A stretch of 34,564 nucleotides of DNA from Treponema sp. (GTDB taxonomy: Bacteria; Spirochaetota; Spirochaetia; Treponematales; Breznakiellaceae), in the NCBI GenBank assembly GCA_031278815.1, contig JAITJS010000050.1, positions 1 to 34,564 of the forward strand, given 5' to 3'. Of this stretch, positions 23,780 to 31,532 are shown piece by piece. Each line of letters opens with the position of its first letter. Position 1 is the first letter of the stretch. A program made the translations under genes and the position numbers. Under the pieces are notes generated by a model. It saw nothing but the letters and a program-made list of their open reading frames with translations. It was not told where the DNA came from and made no database searches.

Positions 23780-25834
23780 TCAGGTGAATCGCTTTTTAAG
23801 CAAGGTAAGAACATCCTCTGCTTCAGCGGCGCAGGCCTCCTGAGTCTTGGACTCAGCGTATTCCACTAGATGGAGGGGGATCTCCGCAAGAAACGGAGAG
23901 GGACTGCACTGGATAGTGCCCTGGAGTCGCCGGCGCTTTAAGCAGCTTGAGATGAAAAGCTTGTCCCGGGCTCTGGTGATAGCCACATAAAAAAGACGCC
24001 GTTCTTCTTCCAGGTCTCCCTCCACTTCTTCAAGGCTCCGGGTATGAGGGATGATGCCATCTTCTGCGCCGGCTATGAACACCACGGGAAATTCCAGCCC
24101 TTTGGCGGCATGGATGGTCATCAAGTTTACCTTGCCCTTATCTCCCGCTTCTTCCCCATCCTCTCGGGCGATGAGGCTTATGCGGTTGAGGTAGGGATAG
24201 AGGGTGGGGTCCAGGTTATCTGGATCGTGCTCCCAGTGGGCGATAGATTCGATGAAGGAACTGATATTGGCAAATTTCCACCGAGCCACCTGTTCGTTCT
24301 TGCTGAATTCCGTAACGAGGTAGCCCCAATAATCGATATCTTCTATCAAAGCCCGGACTTTTTGGGAAAGTCCTCGTTTCCCCAGCATGGTTTCCTTACA
24401 GCCTTCAATGAGGGTCATAAAGCTATCAATATCGGCATGGTCGGTCTCCTGGAAGCTCTGGTCATTAAAGGTGTCGGTAGCATACCGGAGGGTACTCATA
24501 GCGCTCCAGAGGGAGGAATGGTTTTGCCGGGCTCGTTCAGCCAGGGCTGCCACAGTGGTTTTGCCGATGCCCCGCCGGGGCGTGTTAATGATCCGCAAGA
24601 GGTTCACATCGTCATCCGCATTGGCAATGACCTTAAGGTAGGAGATAATGTCTTTGATCTCCTTGCGCTGGAAGAAACCGGTTCCCCCGGAAACCCGGTA
24701 AGGGATGTTTTCCGCTAAAAAGGCTTCCTCAATACTGCGGGTCAGGGAATTGGTCCTAATGAGAACCCCAAAATCATTGTAGGTACGCCCTTCCTTGAGG
24801 CGGATCTGCCTGATCTCCCGGACAATAAAGTCCGCTTCATCACTTTCGTTTTGAGGGGTACCGATCACAATGGGTTTCCCCCCTCCATTTCCGGACCAGA
24901 GCTTTTTCTCTTTCCGGTTGGTATTGTTGGAGATGACCCCATTGGCAGCTTCCAGGATGGTGGTGGTAGAACGGTAATTCTGTTCCAGCTTGATTTCCAA
25001 GGTTCCGGGAAAATCCTGCTCAAACCTGCGGATATTCTCGTAGTTGGCCCCTCGCCAGGAATAGATCGACTGGTCATCGTCTCCTACCACGCAGACATTT
25101 TTTTCTATAGGGTCCGCAAGGAGCCGCATGAGCCGGTACTGGGTAAGGCTGGTGTCCTGAAATTCATCCACCATGATATACCGATACCGGCGCCGGTATT
25201 TTGCTAGGACCTCTGGATAGTGCTCGAAGAGTACTATAGGGATGACCAGGAGATCCTCAAAATCCAGGGCATTGAAGATTTTGAGGCGCTGTTGATACTC
25301 CTCATACACCGGCTCAAAAGCAGCATTAGCCCCTTGTCCCCAGCGGAGGCGACCTATCTTAATATTGGCAAAAAGCTGCCCCAGGGCATAGAGATCCACC
25401 CCTTCCGGGGAGAGCTTGCATTCCCGAAGGCTATCTTTGATGAGCTGTATCTTGTCGGTTTCATCGTAAATCGAGAAATTCTTGCGGTATCCCAGGCGTT
25501 CGATTTCATCCCTGAGGATCTTGACCCCGAAGGAATGAAAGGTGCTGACCGTCAAGTTTTGCAGCTTCTTCTTGGTAAGCCCTTTGACCCGCTCCTCCAT
25601 TTCCCGGGCCGCTTTATTGGTGAAGGTCAGGGCCAGGATCGCGGACTGGGGGATGCCTCGTTCCAACATATAGGCAATACGGTAGGTGATGACCCTGGTT
25701 TTCCCGGAACCTGCACCGGCAATGATCAAGACCGGACCATGGATGGACGTTACCCCTTGGATCTGGGGACCGTTTAAGGGTTCGGCTTCAAGTTCGCCGG
25801 CATGGGGGGAGAAGCGCTTTGGGTACACCCTCAT
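23780..25834 (-). CDS. pcrA: UvrD/PcrA-family superfamily 1 DNA helicase
   Basis: This is a 3'-5' helicase of repair and replication restart. The protein has 684 residues with motifs in order: Q motif LNGPQ (20-24), Walker A AGAGSGKT (39-46), [56 protein letters not shown], and [17 protein letters not shown]. It is somewhat shorter than typical PcrA and lacks the long C-terminal tail. Its start overlaps the rdgB stop in an ATGA junction, so the two genes are coupled. The 3' segment 23876-24157 has been copied into hemerythrin A'. The name pcrA rather than uvrD or rep is a judgement from overall layout. Confidence 0.95.
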   Translation of the reverse strand: MRVYPKRFSPHAGELEAEPLNGPQIQGVTSIHGPVLIIAGAGSGKTRVITYRIAYMLERGIPQSAILALTFTNKAAREMEERVKGLTKKKLQNLTVSTFHSFGVKILRDEIERLGYRKNFSIYDETDKIQLIKDSLRECKLSPEGVDLYALGQLFANIKIGRLRWGQGANAAFEPVYEEYQQRLKIFNALDFEDLLVIPIVLFEHYPEVLAKYRRRYRYIMVDEFQDTSLTQYRLMRLLADPIEKNVCVVGDDDQSIYSWRGANYENIRRFEQDFPGTLEIKLEQNYRSTTTILEAANGVISNNTNRKEKKLWSGNGGGKPIVIGTPQNESDEADFIVREIRQIRLKEGRTYNDFGVLIRTNSLTRSIEEAFLAENIPYRVSGGTGFFQRKEIKDIISYLKVIANADDDVNLLRIINTPRRGIGKTTVAALAERARQNHSSLWSAMSTLRYATDTFNDQSFQETDHADIDSFMTLIEGCKETMLGKRGLSQKVRALIEDIDYWGYLVTEFSKNEQVARWKFANISSFIESIAHWEHDPDNLDPTLYPYLNRISLIAREDGEEAGDKGKVNLMTIHAAKGLEFPVVFIAGAEDGIIPHTRSLEEVEGDLEEERRLFYVAITRARDKLFISSCLKRRRLQGTIQCSPSPFLAEIPLHLVEYAESKTQEACAAEAEDVLTLLKKRFT

Positions 25835-26433
25835 GGGGAGTTACCCATGTCTGTGGAAAGCAGCGCGGCCAGGTGCCTGGCTGCCTTTCCCCGATGGCTT
25901 ATGCGGTTCTTCTCTTCCTCGGTAAGCTCCGCCACAGTACGGCCCAGGCGAGGGATATAGAAGACCGGGTCATAGCCGAAGCCTCCGCGTCCCCGTGCTT
26001 CCCGGAGGATCTCCCCTTCCAGGGTTTCCTGGACCGCCACGAAGCGATCCCGGCTCAAGAGAACCACCATCGCGCAGACGAACCGGGCGCTTCGCTGCGG
26101 TTTATCGGCCAATGCTTGCAAGAGCAGGGCATTGCGCTCTGAGGCGCTGAGGGTGTTCCCGGCCCTTGCGCCATACCGGGAAGAATAAATTCCCGGCCTT
26201 CCCTCTAGGGCATCCACGCAGAGTCCTGAGTCGTCTGCAATGACCGGCTCTTTAAGGATGTGGTAGAGGGCTTGGGCTTTGATGAAGGCATTATCAAGAA
26301 AAGTCTTTCCCGTTTCAGGGGGATTAAAATCAAGGATCTCCCCTTCAGAGGGGATCTTAATGGTATGGCCGGATAAAAGGGCCGCTAGTTCTGTTTTTTT
26401 GTGGGTATTTCCCGAGGCAAACCAAAGGGTCAT
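25831..26433 (-). CDS. rdgB: XTP/dITP pyrophosphatase (RdgB/HAM1)
   Basis: This is a house-cleaning enzyme that removes deaminated purine nucleotides (ITP, dITP, XTP) before they enter DNA or RNA. The 200-residue protein has the family marks FASGNTHKKTE at the N-terminus, ADDSGLCVDALEGRPGIYSS, GRGGFGYDPVFY and ISHRGKA. ATG 26433 has no visible Shine-Dalgarno sequence, and the mRNA leader may be very short. It is divergent from rubrerythrin and coupled to the helicase gene downstream. Joining nucleotide-pool cleaning with a repair helicase is sensible. Confidence 0.96.
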   Translation of the reverse strand: MTLWFASGNTHKKTELAALLSGHTIKIPSEGEILDFNPPETGKTFLDNAFIKAQALYHILKEPVIADDSGLCVDALEGRPGIYSSRYGARAGNTLSASERNALLLQALADKPQRSARFVCAMVVLLSRDRFVAVQETLEGEILREARGRGGFGYDPVFYIPRLGRTVAELTEEEKNRISHRGKAARHLAALLSTDMGNSP

Positions 26434-26580
26434 AGTCTGATACTAGCATATCCGCTGCAGGAAGGCTACGCCCTCAAGGGGGTCCAGGTCAACCCTGCCG
26501 TAAGGAAGCGGAGGCTCACCTTTGCCGGGGTGTTACCTCAAGCCAAAGGGACCTGCTGGTATTCGAGTTTATGGGGGTCC

Positions 26581-26618
26581 TTGCATCTTGTAAGGTTCTA
26601 TATCATAATGAATTATCA
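26581..26618 (+). promoter_or_regulatory. Rubrerythrin promoter with a Fur/PerR-like operator
   Basis: TTGCAT (26581-26586), a 17-base spacer and CATAAT (26604-26609). Lying across the -10 is TCATAAT-GA-ATTATCA (26603-26618), a 7-2-7 inverted repeat with one mismatch, close to the ATAAT/ATTAT half-sites of Fur-family peroxide or iron regulators. Binding there would block the promoter. The leader is about 108 bases. Confidence 0.5.
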
Positions 26619-26723
26619 CTCCTTGGGGCAGAGGGGGGATAGGGCAAGCCCTAGGCGTTATAAATGCCTATCGGATCTCCCGCAAAACACCCCTTGCGTG
26701 TATCACGAGATAGAGAGGAAAAC

Positions 26724-27266
26724 ATGGCTGAATTAAAAGGATCCAAAACGGAAAAAAACTTGCAGGCGGCTTTTGCCGGAGAATCCCAGGCCCGTAATAA
26801 GTATACCTATTACGCATCCAAGGCGGAGAAGGAGGGCTATAATCAGATAGGAGCCCTTTTTAGAGAGACCGCCGAACAAGAGAAGGAGCATGCCAAGATC
26901 TGGTTCAAGCTGTTGCATGGGGATACCGTACCCGATACGATTACCAATCTCAAGGACGCGGCGGCAGGGGAAAACTATGAGTGGACCGATATGTATGCTG
27001 CCTTCGCCAAGGAAGCCAAGGAAGAGGGCTTCTCCCACATCGCCACCCTCTTTTCCTTGGTCGGCGCCATTGAGAAGACGCATGAACAGCGCTACCGCAA
27101 ACTCCTGGCCAATATTGAGGGGGGCCTGGTTTTCTCCCGGGAAGGGGACCAGGTCTGGCAATGCTCTAATTGCGGGCATATCGTGATTGGGAAGAAAAGC
27201 CCTGAGCTCTGCCCAGTTTGTAAACATCCCAAGGGGTATTTTCAGATCAAAGCCGAAAACTATTAA
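26724..27266 (+). CDS. rbr: Rubrerythrin
   Basis: This is a cytoplasmic peroxide-reducing di-iron protein of anaerobes. The protein has 180 residues from ATG 26724, chosen since AGAGAGGA lies just upstream; an earlier in-frame ATG at 26664 adds 20 unrelated residues. The ferritin-like four-helix domain carries Glu20, Glu53 and His56 ([17 protein letters not shown]), with further ligands in AKEAKEEGF and [10 protein letters not shown]. The C-terminal rubredoxin-like iron site is CSNC (147-150) and CPVC (163-166). With the hemerythrins it points to management of oxygen exposure. Confidence 0.97.
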   Translation: MAELKGSKTEKNLQAAFAGESQARNKYTYYASKAEKEGYNQIGALFRETAEQEKEHAKIWFKLLHGDTVPDTITNLKDAAAGENYEWTDMYAAFAKEAKEEGFSHIATLFSLVGAIEKTHEQRYRKLLANIEGGLVFSREGDQVWQCSNCGHIVIGKKSPELCPVCKHPKGYFQIKAENY

Positions 27267-27274
27267 TCCTCAAG

Positions 27275-27316
27275 CGGTGAGGGCTGGCCTGGAGACCGGG
27301 CCTAAAGCCCTCACCG
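27275..27316. terminator. Strong hairpin after rubrerythrin, no T run
   Basis: An 11-bp perfect stem (27275-27285 with 27306-27316) and an inner GGCC/GGCC pair. It lies 8 bases after the rubrerythrin stop. No T run follows, so it is a possible terminator or mRNA end stabiliser. Confidence 0.45.
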
Positions 27317-27560
27317 GATCCCGGATACATCCCCTATACCCAGCCCATACCTTACTATCCCGTAACCAAAACCCAGTATACTGATGTTGCAGGCCTTTAT
27401 TTTTTCTCCATAACGTAAAAATGAACGCGCCAATGAACAGAACCCAAAACACCAGCGAATGTACTTAGTCGAATAATTACCCATTGTGCAATCTCATCAC
27501 ACCCCATCTTGAATATCCGCATGTAGCCGCTGGTTGATGTCGTGCTATCACCACCCCCTA
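27317..27560. other. Gene-poor stretch with one 41-codon frame
   Basis: No convincing gene. On the minus strand a 41-codon frame runs from ATG 27522 to 27397; it contains IAQWVIIRLSTFAGVLG, a weak membrane-helix candidate, and follows the tail-fibre remnant. It could be a phage leftover. I see no family match. Confidence 0.2.
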
Positions 27561-28341
27561 TCAGTCCACTTTCAAGAATTCCACGTAACCGTTCCCTCCG
27601 TCTCCGGCCTTTCCGTTGTTGCGGTGGGAACCCGCATACCTATCTGCATACGGACTCCCACCGCCACAACCGGATTCGCCGTCCCTTCCGTTTATACTAT
27701 CGTATGTTCCTCAAGTCCCGCCCTTTTTCCCGTTTATTCCTCCTCCGGTGTTGCCTTTCCTCCCTGCCATAGGATCAAGCGGCCCGTCTTGTAACCCGTT
27801 ACCAACAGGTATCCATGAGTATTTTTTACTCCGGGTGTACCTTTCGGGTGATCTCCATTTACTCTTTCACCGATTCCTCCAACAGCGACTTAAGACGATT
27901 CCCCCTCTGGTGCATTCGGGTTGGCCGTCCATCGTGCTCCCGCAGCTCCTCCCTAGGCGATATTAATCCTCCCGTCGTCAAATCTTACCTCTGTGTTTCT
28001 CCCTCTTTTTCCTGCAACGCCACTCTGGTTTCCAGATGGTGTTGCTTGCCCTATCCCGCCATTTCCGCAAACGATATAGCATCGGGTCTATTGTTATCAA
28101 CCGAGCCCGCTGGTGACCCGGCACTACTGCCGCCACCAATAGCAACGACACGGTATATGCCCTTTGGGATAAACACGGGACCGCTTTCGGTAACCCTTTT
28201 GTTCAGTGTGCCAACCGCTCCTCTCTGACCAAAATTAAATACAGCTTGGACAAAGGCCGTAGTAGCGATCTGGGTGTTATTGGTCGTGGCTACTGCGGTT
28301 GGGGCAGTGGGAGCCCCCCCTCAGCGCCGGGTGTAATCTGA
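27561..28341 (-). pseudogene. Decayed phage tail-fibre gene, glycine-rich C-terminal part
   Basis: Read on the minus strand, one frame from 28314 to 28051 begins APTAPTAVATTNNTQIATTA followed by FVQA. This is the repeat signature of phage tail-fibre proteins (PTAP...NTTQIATTAFV). It goes on to GPVFIPKGIYRVVAIGGGSS. The frame then hits a stop, and the glycine-rich continuation moves to another frame (28060 to 27953 and on), with further stops at 27955-27953 and beyond. The last piece, NGRDGESGCGGGSPYADR to NGYVEFLKVD, ends at 27561. At least two frameshifts and several stop codons show decay. The 5' part is missing beyond a G7 run near 28314-28320. Host: a former prophage or phage-like particle. 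Confidence 0.7.
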
Positions 28342-28524
28342 CACAAAAAATAGGAATTGCTATGCTAAATCATAAAAACATTACTACATGTTATTAAACA
28401 AGTCTAATATATGCCGATGCGTTTGGAAAAGATTCGAACATTATAGACAAAAGGTATTTTGGAGTGTTATTGCGTACAACTTCCGAGTTATGACGGGAGT
28501 TGTATTAGCGGAAATTAATTGACT

Positions 28525-29174
28525 TTAGAGACAGACACTAATTACTTCGCTGGTGGTAACTCGCGATTGGTAAGCAAAATTATTGTCGGAATATTCAATC
28601 TTTATATCAAATGGCCGTAATAACGCTAAAAGTTCGTCCAGGTTTTCATGTTCTCCTGTGCCGAAATGAAACTCTAACGGCTCCCCGGTAGTATAGTCTA
28701 TTGCCAACCATAGCCAATACTGATGACTTTTGTCCCCGACAAAACTCCCCATTTCGACTTCATTAACCGATACTAACTCAACCGTAATATCCTCCTTTTG
28801 GGGTCTGCTTAAGTAATCGTAATTGCCATACCATAACAGCCCTTCGATACTCCTCAGCGCATCGGTTACCGTGTCCTTGGTTATCCCCAGTATTCTGTCT
28901 GTTGCCCTCATCCCGCTTCCATTGACTACAGAAAAAAATATCCCTGATCGTATATTCGGATCCTATGCGTTGTAGGTATAATACTCAACAAACGTCTTAT
29001 GCCGGCACTTTTCATTGCAGCACAAAAAGCGTTGTTTGCCATTCTTGGATGTCCCGTTTTTCTTTACCTTGTCGCTTCCGCAATGCGGACCTTTTACCGG
29101 CGCTAATACCCTGATAATTCCTCCCTGTCTTTACTTTGACAACTACAGTATCATGGCTTTTATCCGCTGGTCAA
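28525..29174 (-). mobile_element. Decayed IS1-family insertion sequence (transposase remnant)
   Basis: The InsA-like part is read from about 29112: APVKGPHCGSDKVKKNG, SKNGKQRFLCC, HKTFVEYYTYNA. It is followed by a TAG stop (28965-28963), a second stop and a frameshift. The InsB-like part reads VNGSGMRATDRILGITKDTV (frame from about 28920), EVEMGSFVGDKSHQYWLWLA, IDYTTGEPL and YSDNNFAYQS, then stops at 28525, well before the usual C-terminus. The first zinc-finger Cys of CPHC is Gly here (codon 29091-29089), and the start codon has changed to AGG beside an intact AGGAGG. An IS1-like promoter, TTGACC-18-TACTGT (29174-29145), survives. The terminal inverted repeats were not identified. Confidence 0.8.
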
Positions 29175-29300
29175 CGCCTTTCGCCCATCACCTAATTGTT
29201 GAGTGAATAACGCCGCTGGTTCTAATGAAAAATACATCAGAACCACCCTTGTTCAAGCAAAAAATAATCTTGTTCCAATAAACATAACTAATCTCTCCTC

Positions 29301-29316
29301 ATAAGAATATTCTTAT
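29301..29316. promoter_or_regulatory. Perfect 16-bp palindrome
   Basis: ATAAGAATATTCTTAT is fully self-complementary. It lies between the orphan minus-strand promoter (29410-29382) and the GAGGAG site of a 10-codon frame. It could be a dimer-binding operator or could fold over the ribosome-binding site. Confidence 0.5.
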
Positions 29317-29381
29317 ATTGACCCGATAAAGTTATATCTACTGCTTGTTGCAGTGAGATTATCACATTCTTTTCTGTTTTT

Positions 29382-29410
29382 ATAATAGCATACAACTTCA
29401 TTACGGTCAA
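29382..29410 (-). promoter_or_regulatory. Orphan promoter reading into the IS1 remnant
   Basis: On the minus strand TTGACC (29410-29405), a 17-base spacer and TATTAT (29387-29382). It lies about 150 bases beyond the stop of the nuclease gene and has no intact gene downstream. Confidence 0.5.
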
Positions 29411-29558
29411 AAGAAAATCAGTAGTTAGTGTGCGGAACGCGGGATGTTTCATCGTCCGAGCGATAGACTTACTATTGTGGAGATAATTACTTGATATGAC
29501 AGTAGGAACCCATTACCACTGCCGATACGTGAGCATAACACTTTGGAGTGTATACCCC

Positions 29559-31520
29559 TTATGTCTCGGGGTATTCCAGCTCTTGCATGACGGGGTATAG
29601 CTCCTTCCACAAAGGATCTAAGGTATCGGTCTTGGTATTTACCTGGATAATCCCATAGGAGATAGCCGGCTTATACTGCTGCGCTAAAGGGGAACTGTGA
29701 TACCGCTCGATAGGCGGGGCGTCATCTATCCGACCCTGCAGCAGCCATACCATCTTGATCGATTGCCCTGCTTCCCGGCCAGAGAGCTGACATCCGTATT
29801 TGATAATCTCCCGATCCATATAATACTGTTTGATACTCCAACGGGAAGAATACTTGGCGTCAAAGATCAGATAGCAGGAAGGAGTCGTTCTATCCCGCTG
29901 GAGTTTGATCATAAAATCCGGGGTATAAAAACCGTCTGCGGTAGTAGTTCGGTAGAGGCTTATATCGTTCTCAAAACGATCCGCACTGATAACCGGCTGA
30001 TAGTAGAGGGTAAGCAGCAATTCCCTGCGCCGTAACAGGTAGGTATTGGCCAGGTCTCCCCCGCGGTGTTCCTGGGCATGATAGGTAAAGGCGCGGGAGA
30101 CCTCTCCGGTTGCGGTAAACCCTGCATCTTTAAGGAGCACCAGGAGTCTGCATAAACAGTAATACTCAAAGAGCTTGTCCAAGGTCTTGGCATTCCCCAG
30201 CAAAGTTTCCTTCACCGGCGTGAATTCCCCAAAGTGATACCACCTCAGGATCTGTTCAAATACCTGTTGATAGGGCCGGACCTCCTGAAAGACCTTGGTT
30301 TTTTTAGGGATCCCCAAAAGCGGGGCATCTGCACAGGGGAGCATGTCCCGATACTTTGCGTATTGCCCGGCTAAGTTTAAAAGCAGCTCCTTAAGGGTGT
30401 TGAGTAGGGCCTGGTTCCGCTCCGCTTGGAGCTGCTTAATACCAATAATCGGCGCCCGGAATCCTTCCCGCTCAAGCCATTGCAGCTTATGAAGGACCTT
30501 GTATTCCTCGACTAACTGAAGGTGTACTTCTTCTATTACGGCCTTTAGGGTATTGCAGACCAATAAGAGAAACCCCAGTACCACCCGGTTTTCATACATG
30601 TCAAAGCTCTTGGTGGTTTTCTCAATGTACATCCGATAGGGCAGATAATGCCTACCTTGGATCTGGATGGCCGTGAGGCTTTTGGTGACCACCAGTTCCC
30701 CAGGGTTCTGGTACAACCATTGCAGGTTCCGGCGGCTGATGCTCTTGACCTGGTCATAGGATTGCAGGGAATCATGTTTGACGATCCGGTGTTTCGCCCC
30801 GCTTTTAAAGGCCGGGTAGTTTTCCTTATAACAGGTGTGGATGGAAGTGAGCAGTTGCATATAGGCGCTCAAGGATTTATAGGAGGCCTTGCGCTGCCGG
30901 GTTTGTTCCAGGTTTTCTGGTAAAAAACGATCCGGATCAAGAGGTACACCGGACTCTGGGGAAAACATCCAGGTACTGATGGTATCATCGTTAAATTCCG
31001 CTAGATACGTGATTATATCTTCAATGTTCTCCGCGTTAGCCCCATGTTTGCTTAAACAGAGCACATAATCGCTGGTGTACACCCGGGAACGCTCATCCTC
31101 CTGGACCTTGAGGGCAAACTGGACCAGATCGTAGTAGAGCAGAAAGGGCCTGCCTTCTTTGCGGTCTTCAAAATCGCCGCTCATCCCTTCGTTCAGGAAC
31201 TCCTTTCTAAACAGAATATCCGCGCTCTGTTCTCCCAAGGGTACATACCGCAGAGCCCCACCGAAGCCGATGGATTCTTCATTAAGAAACAGTTCCATCC
31301 CCTTTATGGGGCGATCCACCTGGGTGAAGAGGGCTGTGCAGGTATAGAGCCCTTCTGCGACCAGGCTTACGGTGTCCACTATCTCCTTGTGAGCGGTTAA
31401 AGTCAGGGGATACAGGGGGATGTCCCCGGAAGAGTCTATGCTGCCTGACTCGTGAGGCCCGCCTGGTTTTTGTTCCCTGTTTTTCCTGTTTTGCAGCCGT
31501 AAGCGAAGATAACATTCCAT
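29559..31520 (-). CDS. DUF2357-type McrC-like nuclease (PD-(D/E)XK)
   Basis: The protein has 653 residues. The middle carries SFDMYENRVVLGFLLLV (305-321), the ENR pattern of DUF2357 proteins. The C-terminal part is a PD-(D/E)XK nuclease: Glu452 in KLFEYYCL, Asp535 in YTPDFMIKL, and Asp554-x-Lys556 in LIFDAKYSS, so the catalytic set appears intact. McrC-type subunits supply the nuclease of type IV restriction systems and are driven by an McrB-type AAA+ partner. ATG 31520 has GGGAGG 6 bases upstream and lies 12 bases after the AAA+ gene stop, so the two form an operon. The target, modified DNA or RNA, cannot be told from the sequence. Confidence 0.83.
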   Translation of the reverse strand: MECYLRLRLQNRKNREQKPGGPHESGSIDSSGDIPLYPLTLTAHKEIVDTVSLVAEGLYTCTALFTQVDRPIKGMELFLNEESIGFGGALRYVPLGEQSADILFRKEFLNEGMSGDFEDRKEGRPFLLYYDLVQFALKVQEDERSRVYTSDYVLCLSKHGANAENIEDIITYLAEFNDDTISTWMFSPESGVPLDPDRFLPENLEQTRQRKASYKSLSAYMQLLTSIHTCYKENYPAFKSGAKHRIVKHDSLQSYDQVKSISRRNLQWLYQNPGELVVTKSLTAIQIQGRHYLPYRMYIEKTTKSFDMYENRVVLGFLLLVCNTLKAVIEEVHLQLVEEYKVLHKLQWLEREGFRAPIIGIKQLQAERNQALLNTLKELLLNLAGQYAKYRDMLPCADAPLLGIPKKTKVFQEVRPYQQVFEQILRWYHFGEFTPVKETLLGNAKTLDKLFEYYCLCRLLVLLKDAGFTATGEVSRAFTYHAQEHRGGDLANTYLLRRRELLLTLYYQPVISADRFENDISLYRTTTADGFYTPDFMIKLQRDRTTPSCYLIFDAKYSSRWSIKQYYMDREIIKYGCQLSGREAGQSIKMVWLLQGRIDDAPPIERYHSSPLAQQYKPAISYGIIQVNTKTDTLDPLWKELYPVMQELEYPET

Positions 31521-31532
31521 GGTAGGCCTCCC

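Larger units (their letters stand above)
29175..29558. other. AT-rich region with orphan promoter, palindrome and 10-codon frame
   Basis: No full gene. On the minus strand TTGACC-17-TATTAT (29410-29382) is a good promoter. A hairpin ACTGC/GCAGT and the perfect palindrome at 29301-29316 follow, then GAGGAG and ATG 29285, whose frame ends after ten codons (MFIGTRLFFA, stop at 29253). A TGGTTCT/AGAACCA inverted repeat (29217-29223 and 29239-29245) comes next. The layout suggests a gene cut short by the IS element, or a small leader. Confidence 0.4.

Noticed and set aside
27534-28228. Plus-strand frames rich in Pro, Ser and Arg
   Set aside because: They are the complement of the glycine-rich tail-fibre remnant; the minus strand has the recognisable protein sequence.
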